Below, in pieces: positions 7,172-15,544 of a stretch of 64,000 nucleotides of DNA; the stretch's first letter is position 1; each line of letters starts with the position of its first letter. The stretch covers positions 306,819-370,818 of the forward strand of contig NZ_BONX01000003.1 in NCBI RefSeq assembly GCF_016862935.1, given 5' to 3'. Source of the stretch: Plantactinospora mayteni (lineage in GTDB: Bacteria; Actinomycetota; Actinomycetes; Mycobacteriales; Micromonosporaceae). The position numbers and the translations under genes were made by a program. The notes beneath the pieces were generated by a model that was given only the letters and a program-made list of their open reading frames with translations, searched no databases and had not been told where the DNA came from.

Positions 7172-7495
7172 GTGACCGACGCCCTCAACGTCGACCTGAC
7201 CGCGCTCATCCGGTACGGCGACGAGGTTCGCAGCACCGGCAACGAGATCGTCGCCGCCCAGCGGGCACACCGCTCCCAGCCACCGGTTCCGGTGTCGTCG
7301 TTCGGCAATTCCGGATCGGGCGCCGCCGTACACGAGGTTGCCGAGCGGGCCCTTGAGACCGCGCACACCGCGCTGGACCGGCTCGCGGAGGTGCTGCACG
7401 GCGACGCCGAACTGTTGCAGCTCACGGCCTTCTCCTACCACGAGGCGAGCCAGTGGGAGGGCGCCCGGCACCGGCCACCACCAGGGCGGTCGTGA
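7172..7495 (+). CDS. EspC/WXG100-like small helical protein
   Basis: A 107-residue protein starting MTDALNVDLTALIRYGDEV. It is mostly helical, with a central SSFGNSGSGAAVHEVAERA segment, and resembles EspC-like (type VII secretion target) proteins that pair with larger effectors. The C-terminal tail, ending RHRPPPGRS, is disordered. Its stop TGA (7493-7495) shares a base with the ATG (7495) of the next gene, so the two are translationally coupled. Family assignment is by pattern, not by strict motif. The likely role is as a partner or secretion chaperone of the large downstream protein. Confidence 0.55.
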   Translation: MTDALNVDLTALIRYGDEVRSTGNEIVAAQRAHRSQPPVPVSSFGNSGSGAAVHEVAERALETAHTALDRLAEVLHGDAELLQLTAFSYHEASQWEGARHRPPPGRS

Positions 7496-9531
7496 TGGCG
7501 GCGGAGGTGCCGCTGACCGAGGCGGTGATCGCCGACGTGTGGTCGCTGGGCGCGGAGCCCGACCGGATCGAGCAGGCGGCGGCAGCCTGGCGGCGGCTCG
7601 CCGGGGCGGGCTACCGGCTGACCGGCGACGCGGTCGCTCGCGGGCAGCGGCTGCGCCAGACCTGGCGCAGCTTCGGGGCGGACAGCTACACGGTGCACCT
7701 ACAGTCGCTGACCGGCCCGGTCGGGTTGTCCGGGGTCGCCGAGCAGGCCCGGCGGATCACCGAGACGCTGGGCGACATCGCGGCCGAGGTGCGCCAGGCA
7801 CAGCACCGACTGGCGCTCGGCCGGGCCGAGCTGGCGCGGATCTGCCGGGTCGACGAGGTGGCGGACGGCACGGTCCGGCTCGTCTTCCACCCGGATCGGC
7901 AGGCAGCGGTGCAGGCCGCCATCGACGGGGCGACCGGGATCCGGGGCCGGCTGGACGACGCGCTCGCGGCGTACGCCCGGGTGCTCCAGGCGGCCCGCGA
8001 CGCGCTGGCCGTGATCGCCGACAAGTGGCGGGCGCAGGCCGGCAACACCGCCGATCGGCCGTACCCGGTGCCGACTCCGCCCGGCGGGCCGACCCAGATC
8101 TTCGACCGGGACGCCAAGCACTGGTACGTCTACGCGCCCGGTGCCCGGGTCGACGTCGCCGGAGACACCGTGACGATCACCCGGGACAACCTGCCGCCGC
8201 AGGTCTTCCAGGCGCCGGAGGGGACGTCGGCGGTGACCGTGCACAGTGGACCCGGCGACAACCGGATCGACGTACGCGAGCCGACCGCGTCGACGGTGAC
8301 CGTGGTGGCCGGCGACGGGCGGGACGAGGTGTCCGTCCAGGCTGCAGCCGGTCAGACGGTACAGGTGCTCGGCGGGGCGGGAAACGACCAGATCAGCACG
8401 TCGGGCGGCCGGGTGATGGTGTCCGGGAACGCCGGCAACGACGTGATCCAGATGCGGGACTACAGCGACGCCCTCGGTCGCGGCGGCGCCGGACAGGACC
8501 GGCTGACCGGGGTCGGCTCGACGGCCGGTACGGCCTATCTGTCCGGTGGGGACGGCCGGGACCTGATCGCCGTGCAGAACCCCGGCGCCACCGTGCTGGA
8601 CGGCGGTGCGGGCCGCGACGCGCTCTACCCGCTGAGGCCGTCCGGGACGGCGCTCGGCGGTTCCGGCAACGACTTCATCGCCGGCATCGGCGCACAGTAC
8701 GGCGGCTCCGGCGCGGACATCCAGACCGCGACCGGGGACGGCGGTCGACTCGACGGCGGCTCCGGCCCGGACACGCTGATCGCCAGCGGCACCGGCAGGG
8801 TCGACGGCGGCAGCGGAGCCGACCAGGTCTTCGACCACGGGCAGGCGGAACTCACCGGCGTCGAGCAGCGGCACCAGGTGCCCGAAACGAACCTCGTCGA
8901 GGGGTACCAGCGGCGGGTTGAAGTGGTCGGGGACGAGATCTCCCAGGCGATCACCAAGACCAACCTCGGCCACCTCGGCGGCGTACCGGAGGGGCAGGAG
9001 GCGCTGCGCCGGGTGGTCGAGGCCGCTGACCGGCACCCCGACGTCACCCTGACGGTCGGCGAGGAAGCCGGCGGCGGCGAGGTCAAGCGCGTGCGCGCGG
9101 AGGGGACCGGCAACCTGATCGGCCTGAACGTCACGTACGACGCCATCGGCACCGGGCCGATCCAGGGTACCGGTGCCTCCGATCTCTTCCACGAGAACCT
9201 GCACCTGCCGGGAGTACTCGACGGCACCACACGCTATTCGGAGCGGCACGTCCCGCCGGAGGTGGTCCGGGACTTCGCCGCCGGTGTCCCGGGTGCGGAG
9301 CAACGGCTCGCGGACGCCGTCGCCGGCCGGGTCACCTTCCCCGACCCGACCGACGCGGGCGAGTACGTGGAGGAGCGCATCGTCACCGGGCTACCGGTCG
9401 CACCCGAGCGGCACCAGATCACCGATGCCCAGCAGATCGTCGACCCGGTGAACGAGAACGCCTACCGCCGCCAGGTCGGCATGCCGGAGCGGCCGGCGTA
9501 CAACGTCGAGGTGCCGGGCACACCGGAGTGA
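7495..9531 (+). CDS. Modular effector: helical WXG-like N-terminus, GGxGxD repeats, NleD-like (M91) HExxH metallopeptidase domain
   Basis: A 678-residue protein in three parts. Residues 1-180 are alpha-helical with a TWRSFGADSYTVHL segment, like N-termini delivered by type VII-type secretion. Residues about 255-445 hold nine GGxGxD-like repeats (GGAGNDQI, GNAGNDVI, GGDGRDLI, GGSGNDFI, GGSGPDTL and others), typical of calcium-binding beta-rolls. The last 230 residues contain HENLH (His566, Glu567, His570), then YVEERIVTGL and NENAYRRQVGMPERPAY, which fit M91 peptidases such as NleD and related effectors. The architecture is that of a polymorphic toxin. No signal peptide is present and no immunity gene follows; a converging IclR gene starts 30 bp away. 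Start by stop/start overlap at 7495; GTG 7492 or 7453 are in-frame alternatives. Confidence 0.72.
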   Translation: MAAEVPLTEAVIADVWSLGAEPDRIEQAAAAWRRLAGAGYRLTGDAVARGQRLRQTWRSFGADSYTVHLQSLTGPVGLSGVAEQARRITETLGDIAAEVRQAQHRLALGRAELARICRVDEVADGTVRLVFHPDRQAAVQAAIDGATGIRGRLDDALAAYARVLQAARDALAVIADKWRAQAGNTADRPYPVPTPPGGPTQIFDRDAKHWYVYAPGARVDVAGDTVTITRDNLPPQVFQAPEGTSAVTVHSGPGDNRIDVREPTASTVTVVAGDGRDEVSVQAAAGQTVQVLGGAGNDQISTSGGRVMVSGNAGNDVIQMRDYSDALGRGGAGQDRLTGVGSTAGTAYLSGGDGRDLIAVQNPGATVLDGGAGRDALYPLRPSGTALGGSGNDFIAGIGAQYGGSGADIQTATGDGGRLDGGSGPDTLIASGTGRVDGGSGADQVFDHGQAELTGVEQRHQVPETNLVEGYQRRVEVVGDEISQAITKTNLGHLGGVPEGQEALRRVVEAADRHPDVTLTVGEEAGGGEVKRVRAEGTGNLIGLNVTYDAIGTGPIQGTGASDLFHENLHLPGVLDGTTRYSERHVPPEVVRDFAAGVPGAEQRLADAVAGRVTFPDPTDAGEYVEERIVTGLPVAPERHQITDAQQIVDPVNENAYRRQVGMPERPAYNVEVPGTPE

Positions 9532-9561
9532 GCCGACCCAGGCCGAACGACGGCGGGGCGG

Positions 9562-10299
9562 TCAGGCGCTGAGCTGGCGGGAGAGCGACAGCGAGGCGGT
9601 CAGCACGGCGGGTGCGAGGTGCCGGGCGGTGGACCGGCTCTGCATCCCGGTCACCGATACGGCGGCCACCACCTCGCCCCGGCGGTCGAAGAGCGGGGCC
9701 GCCACGCAGTGCAGGCCGATCCGGGACTCCTCGACGTCGTACGCGATCCGCCGCTCCCGGACGGCGGCCAGCTCGGTCCGGAGGGCGCGCGGATCCTGGA
9801 TGGTCTTCGGGGTCATCCGGCGCAGCCCGGCGGCGACGACCTCGTCCAGCAGGGCCGGCGGCGAGTATGCCAGGATCGCCTTGCCCAGCGCCGTGCAGTG
9901 CATCGGCAGCCGCCCACCGGCCCGGGAGTGCGGCACCGGCTCGTTCGGCGCGAGCAGCTTCTCGACGTAGACGATGTCGATCCCGTCCCGCACCGCGAGG
10001 TTCACCGTCTTGCGGGTGGTGGTGTGCAGGTCCTCCAGATACGGCAGCGCGATGTCCCGCAGCTCGCGCGGTGACGGCACCAGGTGACCGAGTTCGAACA
10101 GCCGCATCCCGAGCCGCAGCCCGTGCGGCGTACGCTCCAGCGCCCGCCACCGGACCAGGTCGCCGACCAGCCGGTGCGCGGTCGACTTCGGCAGGCCGGC
10201 CCGGTCGGCGAGTTCGGTCAGGGTGAGTTCGCCGTCACCCTTGTCGAACGCGTCGAGCAGGGAGAGTGCCCGGCTGAGGGAGGAGCTGGAGTTCCGCAT
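9562..10299 (-). CDS. IclR family transcriptional regulator
   Basis: A 245-residue IclR regulator. Residues 1-70 form the winged helix (SRALSLLDAFDKG, LTLTELADRAGLPKSTAHRLV). The rest is the effector-binding domain with typical MHCTALGKAILAYSP and HCVAAPLFDRRGEVVAAVSVTG stretches. ATG 10299 gives the usual family start; a TTG at 10338 in frame would add 13 residues, and neither has a clear ribosome site. It is divergent from the binding-lipoprotein operon at 10436 and is its likely regulator. IclR proteins commonly sense the aromatic or organic acid whose catabolism they control. Confidence 0.88.
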   Translation of the reverse strand: MRNSSSSLSRALSLLDAFDKGDGELTLTELADRAGLPKSTAHRLVGDLVRWRALERTPHGLRLGMRLFELGHLVPSPRELRDIALPYLEDLHTTTRKTVNLAVRDGIDIVYVEKLLAPNEPVPHSRAGGRLPMHCTALGKAILAYSPPALLDEVVAAGLRRMTPKTIQDPRALRTELAAVRERRIAYDVEESRIGLHCVAAPLFDRRGEVVAAVSVTGMQSRSTARHLAPAVLTASLSLSRQLSA

Positions 10300-10435
10300 G
10301 TCGGAACGGACGCTAGCGCCGCGGGGCCGGGTTGACAAGGGTTCACGGTGACCGGCGGCCGAGAACCCACCCCGAGCGTGGGCACCGGCACGGGCCGGCC
10401 CGAACCGCCTCGGCCAGCTGAGAGGGAGACCGATA

Positions 10436-11524
10436 ATGAGGGTGCTGAATCAGTCCGGCGTCCGGGTGGCCCGGCGGCGGGGCCAGGTGTTCCGGGCCGG
10501 CACGGCGCTCGGGCTGACCGCGCTGCTGGCGTTGACCGGCTGCGGCGGGGGCGACCCGGGCGGCACCACCAAGGAGGGCCTGCAAAAGATCACCTTCCTG
10601 ACCAACGTACCGACGGCCGGGCTGACCTGGGCCGCCGAGCTGGTCGCGCAGACCTGCGGACACTTCGCCAAGGAGGGGCTGGACGTCGAGTTCCAGTACA
10701 TCAACGGGGCGCCGGCCGGGGTGCAGGCGATCCTGGCCGGTACCGGCCTGCTGGTCCGGCCCGGCGACACCGACACCATGCAGTCGATCGAGACCGGGGC
10801 GCCGATCGTCAACGTCGGCGCGGTGCAGAAGGGCGGCTCGACGCTGCGGATCGTCTCGCACAAGGACCGCCCGCTGGACTCGGCCGCCTCGCTGGACGGC
10901 AAGACCATGGGCGTCGGCTCGACCGGCGGCTCCACCAAGGTCACCCTGGACCTGGTACTCGCCTCCGCCAGGCTCAAGCCGGAGGCGCTGCGGCGGCAGG
11001 TGGTCGGGCTGACCCCGGCGGTCTTCAACCTGGTCGAGACGAAGAAGCTGGACGGCTACGTGGTCTCCCTGGACACCGCGTTCACGTTGCAGCAGCAGCA
11101 GCCGGACGCGGTCGTCTTCGACCCGTCGACGGTCACCTCGGCCGGCTCCAACAACTACGTCACCTCCACCGCCAACACCCAGGACCCGGCCAAGGCCGAC
11201 CAGATCCGCCGGTTCCTCCGCGGTGTCCAGGCCGCGATGAAGGCGATCATCGCCGACAAGGCCAACGGGTACCCCGAGACGAAGAAGTGCATCACCTCCG
11301 GCAAGTACGACGTGGCCAGCCTGAAGGACCAGAAGGTGACCCAGCAGGCGATGGACGTCTACGTCGAGTCCTGGCAGGCCGGCGGTGCCGACAAGCTGCT
11401 GCAGACCGATCCCGCCGCCTGGCAACGGACGTACGACGAGCTGGTCAAGTCCGGCCTGATCGCGGCCGGCAAGGATCCGGGCACGTGGTTCAGCAACGAG
11501 TTCGCCCCCACCGGAGCCTCCTGA
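10436..11524 (+). CDS. ABC-type substrate-binding lipoprotein, NitT/TauT (SsuA/THI5-like) family, second copy
   Basis: A 362-residue lipoprotein with a basic N-terminus, hydrophobic segment and lipobox LTGC near residue 35. The mature domain begins KITFLTNVPTAGLTWAAE and shares the INVGAVQKGG and EFQYINGAPAGVQAI patterns with the protein at 1437-2522, so they are paralogues. ATG 10436 follows GGGAG at 10424-10428. It opens an operon of dehydrogenases and an enolase-superfamily enzyme, opposite an IclR gene. No permease or ATPase accompanies it in the window, so it must rely on components encoded elsewhere. Confidence 0.88.
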   Translation: MRVLNQSGVRVARRRGQVFRAGTALGLTALLALTGCGGGDPGGTTKEGLQKITFLTNVPTAGLTWAAELVAQTCGHFAKEGLDVEFQYINGAPAGVQAILAGTGLLVRPGDTDTMQSIETGAPIVNVGAVQKGGSTLRIVSHKDRPLDSAASLDGKTMGVGSTGGSTKVTLDLVLASARLKPEALRRQVVGLTPAVFNLVETKKLDGYVVSLDTAFTLQQQQPDAVVFDPSTVTSAGSNNYVTSTANTQDPAKADQIRRFLRGVQAAMKAIIADKANGYPETKKCITSGKYDVASLKDQKVTQQAMDVYVESWQAGGADKLLQTDPAAWQRTYDELVKSGLIAAGKDPGTWFSNEFAPTGAS

Positions 11525-11606
11525 CCGGGCGTACGCGCCGGCGGGCCAGTCGCCCGCCGGTGCCGACCCGGTCGGCGAACCGCAACGACGATTCGGAGCG
11601 ATCTTC

Positions 11607-12734
11607 ATGGCTCTCGTCGAGGTCACCCGGCTCCGCCGGATGGTCCGCGAAATCCTGCACGCGCACGACGTACCCGAGCCGGCTGCCCAGTTGCAGTCGG
11701 ACCTGCTGATCGCGGCCGAACTGCGCGGGCACCCGTCGCACGGCGTACTCCGGCTGCGCCGGATCGTCGAGCGGATCCGTGCCGGTGTCGCGGATCCCCG
11801 GGCCACCGGGCGGCACGAGTGGGCCGGCACCGCGCTGCTCCGGGTCGACGGCGAGCAGGGGCTCGGGCCGGTGGTGGCGATGTCGGCGCTGGACGCCGTA
11901 CAGGAGCGGGCCCGGAGCACCGGGGTGGCTGCGGCGGTGATCCGGCACAACAACCACCTCGGCATGCTGGGCTGGTATGTCGAGCAGGTCGCCCGGGCCG
12001 GTCAGGTGGCGGTCGCCACCTGTACCAGCGAGGCCCTGGTGCATCCGTGGGGCGGCCGGCACGCCATGATCGGCACCAATCCGATCGCGATCGGGGTGCC
12101 GGCCCGGCCGCATCCGCTGGTCCTCGACATGGCCACCGGACTGGTCTCGATGGGCAAGATCCACGACTACGCCAACCGGGGCCTGCCGCTGCCGCCGGGC
12201 TGGGCGCTGGACGCGGCCGGCGAGCCGACCACCGACGCCCGAGCCGCGACCGGCGGCTCGATCGCCCCGTTCGGCGACGCGAAGGGGTACGCCCTGGCGC
12301 TCTCCCTGGAGGTGCTGGTGGCGACCCTGACCGCCTCGGAGACCGGTACGGCGGTACGCGGCACCCTCGACTCGGACCGGCCGAGCACCAAGGGTGACCT
12401 GTTCCTCGTCTTCGACCGCCCGCCGGAGGCGGTGCGCGAGTCGATTGGGGCGTACCTCCAGGCGGTCCGGGACGCCGAGCCGAGCGGTGACGTCCCGGTG
12501 CAGGTGCCGGGCGACCGGTCCCGGCTGCGCAGCGAACTGACCCTGGCCCAGGGCATCGAGATCGCCGACGAGGTGTGGCGGCACCTGTCGACCCTGCACA
12601 ACGAGCGGTCGACCCTGCACGACGAGCAACTGTCGGCGCGACACGAGCAACTCTCGGCGCGACACGACAAGCAACTGTCGGCGCGACACGACGAGCAGGA
12701 CGAGAAGGACGAGAAGGCGGGGAGCGAGTGGTGA
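11607..12734 (+). CDS. Ldh_2/malate-L-sulfolactate-ureidoglycolate dehydrogenase family oxidoreductase with a repetitive C-terminal tail
   Basis: A 375-residue NAD(P)-dependent 2-hydroxyacid dehydrogenase of the malate/lactate type 2 family. Recognisable stretches are GHPSHGVLRL near residue 45 (family His), RHNNHLGMLGWY, GTNPIAIGVPARPHPLVLDMAT, and GDAKGYALAL. The fold normally ends near ADEVWRHL; here about 48 extra residues follow, made of repeats such as STLHDEQL and SARHDKQL and ending in an acidic-basic tail. The stop (12732-12734) overlaps the GTG of the next gene. Substrate is probably a 2-hydroxy acid produced in the same pathway. The tail is strongly charged and likely disordered. 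Confidence 0.88.
   Translation: MALVEVTRLRRMVREILHAHDVPEPAAQLQSDLLIAAELRGHPSHGVLRLRRIVERIRAGVADPRATGRHEWAGTALLRVDGEQGLGPVVAMSALDAVQERARSTGVAAAVIRHNNHLGMLGWYVEQVARAGQVAVATCTSEALVHPWGGRHAMIGTNPIAIGVPARPHPLVLDMATGLVSMGKIHDYANRGLPLPPGWALDAAGEPTTDARAATGGSIAPFGDAKGYALALSLEVLVATLTASETGTAVRGTLDSDRPSTKGDLFLVFDRPPEAVRESIGAYLQAVRDAEPSGDVPVQVPGDRSRLRSELTLAQGIEIADEVWRHLSTLHNERSTLHDEQLSARHEQLSARHDKQLSARHDEQDEKDEKAGSEW
12588..12717 (+). repeat. In-frame tandem repeats encoding the Ldh_2 C-terminal tail
   Basis: Units of 21 or 24 nt follow each other in frame: 12588-12608 (STLHNER), 12609-12632 (STLHDEQL), 12633-12653 (SARHEQL), 12654-12677 (SARHDKQL), and a fifth from 12678 (SARHDEQ) that passes into two GACGAGAAG copies (DEK). 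The array ends 17 nt before the stop, which overlaps the next start as GTGA. Confidence 0.85.
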
Positions 12735-14056
12735 GCAGAGTGCCAACCCAGCAGGCGGGTGAGTGGGCGGAGGGCCCGTACGGGCTGCTGCGGGGTCCCC
12801 GGCAGATCGTCTTCGGGCCGGGGCAGCGGCACGGCCTGGGCCGGATCGTCGCCTCGCTCGGCAGCCACGCGCTGGTCTGCACGGACGGCCGGATGGCCGA
12901 GCGGCCCGAGTTCCGGGACATGCTCGCCGACCTGCGCGCCTCGGGCGTGGCGGTCCGGGTCTTCGCCGGGGTCGAGGCCGAACTGCCCACCCCGACGATC
13001 TCGGACTGCGTGGCCGGGCTGGCCGGCGAGCCGGTCGACGTGGTGGTCGGGATCGGCGGCGGTAGCTGCCTCGACCACGCCAAGGTCGTCTCCATGCTGC
13101 TGGTCCACGGCGGGCAGCCCCGGGACTACTACGGCGAGTTCAAGGTGCCCGGCCCGGCGCTGCCGGTGGTGGCCGTGCCGACCACCGCCGGCACCGGCTC
13201 CGAGGTGACCCCGGTGGCGGTGCTGGCCGACCCCGACCGGGAGATGAAGGTCGGGATCTCCAGTCCGCACCTGATCCCGCACACCGCGCTGGTGGACCCC
13301 GAGCTGACCTACACCTGCCCGCGCCCGCTCACCGCGCACGCCGCCGCCGACGCGCTGACGCACTGCGTCGAGGCGTACACCGCCGTGTGCCGGCCGGCCA
13401 CCCCGACCCTCGGTACCGAGCGGGTCTTCGTCGGCAAGTCGCTGCTGACCGACAGCTTCGCGCTGGCCGGGATGGAGCTGATCGGGCGCAGCCTGGTCGC
13501 CGCCGACACCGACGGTACGGACCGGACCGCCCGGCACGAGCTGCACCTCGCCGCGCTCTACGGCGGGCTCGCCCTCGGCACCGCCGGTACCGCCGCCGCA
13601 CACGCGTTGCAGTACCCGATCGGCGCGGTGACGCACACCCCGCACGGCGCCGGGGTGGGTGCGCTGCTGCCGTACGTGATGGCGTACAACCTGCCGGCCC
13701 GGGTGGCCGAGTTCGGCGAGGTCGCCACGGCACTGGGCGTACCGGCCGAGCCGGGCGCGGAGCCGGCCGAGCGGGCACGGGCCGCCGTACGCCGGGTGGC
13801 GGAGCTGCTCGGCGCGGTCGGCATCCCCCGCGACCTGGCCGAGCTGGGGCTCACGGCGGACCGGCTCGACTGGACGGCCGAGCAGGGCATGACGGCGGCC
13901 CGGCTGGTGCAGAACAACCCCCGCCCGCTGGACCCCACCGAGCTGCGCCGGATCGTCGGCGCCGCGTACGCCGGAGACCTGACCGGGCTGCTGGCCGACC
14001 CGGCCGGCACCGGCGACGACCAGTCCACCAGCGCCAGACGAGTGAGCCCGCGATGA
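12731..14056 (+). CDS. Iron-containing alcohol dehydrogenase (maleylacetate reductase/propanediol dehydrogenase-like)
   Basis: A 441-residue group III, metal-dependent alcohol dehydrogenase. The N-terminal half has the nucleotide-binding GIGGGSCLDHAKV and PTTAGTGSEVTPVAVL. The helical C-terminal half carries the metal site HAAADALTHCVEAY and THTPHGAGVGALLPYVMAYN. GTG 12731 overlaps the preceding stop (GTGA, 12731-12734); GGGGAG upstream is the ribosome site. Its own stop overlaps the ATG of the aldehyde dehydrogenase. The order hydroxyacid dehydrogenase, alcohol dehydrogenase, aldehyde dehydrogenase suggests stepwise oxidation of one carbon skeleton. The precise substrate is open. Confidence 0.9.
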   Translation: MSRVPTQQAGEWAEGPYGLLRGPRQIVFGPGQRHGLGRIVASLGSHALVCTDGRMAERPEFRDMLADLRASGVAVRVFAGVEAELPTPTISDCVAGLAGEPVDVVVGIGGGSCLDHAKVVSMLLVHGGQPRDYYGEFKVPGPALPVVAVPTTAGTGSEVTPVAVLADPDREMKVGISSPHLIPHTALVDPELTYTCPRPLTAHAAADALTHCVEAYTAVCRPATPTLGTERVFVGKSLLTDSFALAGMELIGRSLVAADTDGTDRTARHELHLAALYGGLALGTAGTAAAHALQYPIGAVTHTPHGAGVGALLPYVMAYNLPARVAEFGEVATALGVPAEPGAEPAERARAAVRRVAELLGAVGIPRDLAELGLTADRLDWTAEQGMTAARLVQNNPRPLDPTELRRIVGAAYAGDLTGLLADPAGTGDDQSTSARRVSPR

Positions 14057-15498
14057 CCGACCTGACCGCCCTTCGCACCGACCTCTTCGTCGACGGCACC
14101 TGGCGACCCGCCCGGGCCGGGCGCCGGCTGGACGTCGTCGACCCGTCCACCGCCGAGCCGATCACCTCGGTCGCGGACGCGGAACCGGCCGACGCCCTGC
14201 TGGCGGTCGAGGCCGCCGCGACCGCCCGGCCGGGCTGGTCCGCCCGGCCGCCCCGGGAGCGGGCCGAGATCCTCCGCCGCTGTTACGAGGCGATGATCGA
14301 GCGCGAGGACGAACTCGCCGCGCTGATCTCGATGGAGAACGGCAAGGCGCTGCCGGACGCGCACGGCGAGGTGCGGTACGCCGCCGAGTTCTTCCGCTGG
14401 TACGCCGAGGAGGCCGTCCGGATCATCGGCGACGTCAGCCTCGCACCGAGCGGGACCAACCGGATCCTGGTGCAGCACCAGCCGATCGGGGTCGCGGTGC
14501 TGGTCACGCCCTGGAACTTCCCGGCGGCGATGGCCACCCGGAAGATCGCCCCCGCGCTGGCCGCCGGCTGTGCGGCGGTACTCAAGCCGGCCGCCGAGAC
14601 CCCGCTCACCGCGTACGCGATCGCGGAGATCCTGCACGGCGCCGGCGTACCGGCCGGGGTGGTCAACGTGGTCACCACCGGCGACCCCGGGCCGGTGGTC
14701 TCGGCGATGCTGCACGACCCCCGGGTCCGGGCGCTCTCCTTCACCGGCTCGACCCAGGTCGGCCGGCTGCTGCTGCGGGAGGCGGCCGACCAGGTGCTGA
14801 AGTGCGCGATGGAGTTGGGCGGCAACGCGCCGTTCATCGTCTTCGACGACGCCGACCTCGACGACGCGCTGGACGGCGTGCTGATCGCCAAGATGCGCAA
14901 CGGCGGCCAGGCCTGTACGGCGGCCAACCGGATCTACGTCCAGGAGGGGCTGCGGGAGAGGTTCGTCGCCGGCCTGACGGCCCGGATGGCCGCGCTGACC
15001 GTCGGCCCCGGCACCGCACCGACCACACTCTGCGGCCCGTTGATCGACCAGCGCAGCGTGGCCAAGGTGGACCGGCTGGTGACCGAGGCGGTCGCCGGAG
15101 GTGCCCGGGTGGTACTCGGCGGCACCCCGCTGCCCGGCCCCGGCTACTTCTATCCGCCGACGGTGCTGGACGGGGTCGCGCCGGAGGCCCGGCTGGCCCG
15201 GGAGGAGGTCTTCGGGCCGGTCGCCGGTGTGATCCCGTTCCGCACCGAGGACGAGGTGGTGGCCGCCGCCAACGACACCGAACACGGCCTCGCGGCGTAC
15301 GTCTACACCCGGGACCTGGCTCGCGGCCTGTCGGTCGCGGACCGGCTGGAGAGCGGGATGGTGGCGATCAACCGGGGCCTGGTCTCCGATCCGGCCGCGC
15401 CGTTCGGCGGGGTCAAGCAGAGTGGGCTGGGCCGCGAGGGTGCCCGGGACGGCCTGCGCGAATACACCGAGGCCAAGTACGTGGCACTGAACTGGTGA
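14053..15498 (+). CDS. NAD(P)-dependent aldehyde dehydrogenase (succinate-semialdehyde dehydrogenase-like)
   Basis: A 481-residue aldehyde dehydrogenase. VTPWNFPAAMATRKIAPALAAG is the cofactor-binding stretch, MELGGNAPFIVFDDAD carries the general-base glutamate, and GGQACTAANRIYV the nucleophilic cysteine. Length and motifs are those of the GabD/SSADH branch. It starts at ATG 14053 within a 4-nt overlap (ATGA) with the alcohol dehydrogenase. Likely role: oxidising the aldehyde formed by its neighbour to an acid for central metabolism, in the cytoplasm. A glutarate- or glycolaldehyde-type substrate cannot be excluded. Confidence 0.9.
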   Translation: MTDLTALRTDLFVDGTWRPARAGRRLDVVDPSTAEPITSVADAEPADALLAVEAAATARPGWSARPPRERAEILRRCYEAMIEREDELAALISMENGKALPDAHGEVRYAAEFFRWYAEEAVRIIGDVSLAPSGTNRILVQHQPIGVAVLVTPWNFPAAMATRKIAPALAAGCAAVLKPAAETPLTAYAIAEILHGAGVPAGVVNVVTTGDPGPVVSAMLHDPRVRALSFTGSTQVGRLLLREAADQVLKCAMELGGNAPFIVFDDADLDDALDGVLIAKMRNGGQACTAANRIYVQEGLRERFVAGLTARMAALTVGPGTAPTTLCGPLIDQRSVAKVDRLVTEAVAGGARVVLGGTPLPGPGYFYPPTVLDGVAPEARLAREEVFGPVAGVIPFRTEDEVVAAANDTEHGLAAYVYTRDLARGLSVADRLESGMVAINRGLVSDPAAPFGGVKQSGLGREGARDGLREYTEAKYVALNW

Positions 15499-15544
15499 GT
15501 CCGGCCGGAACCGGTCCGGCGCCAGTGGGAAAGAAGGGATGCTG

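Noticed and set aside
10332..10368. A promoter or operator at TTGACA (10332) with GGGTTC/GAACCC arms (10339-10368) upstream of the second lipoprotein operon.
   Set aside because: No -10 box is found at the right distance and the 6-bp arms are far apart, so this was not listed as a feature.
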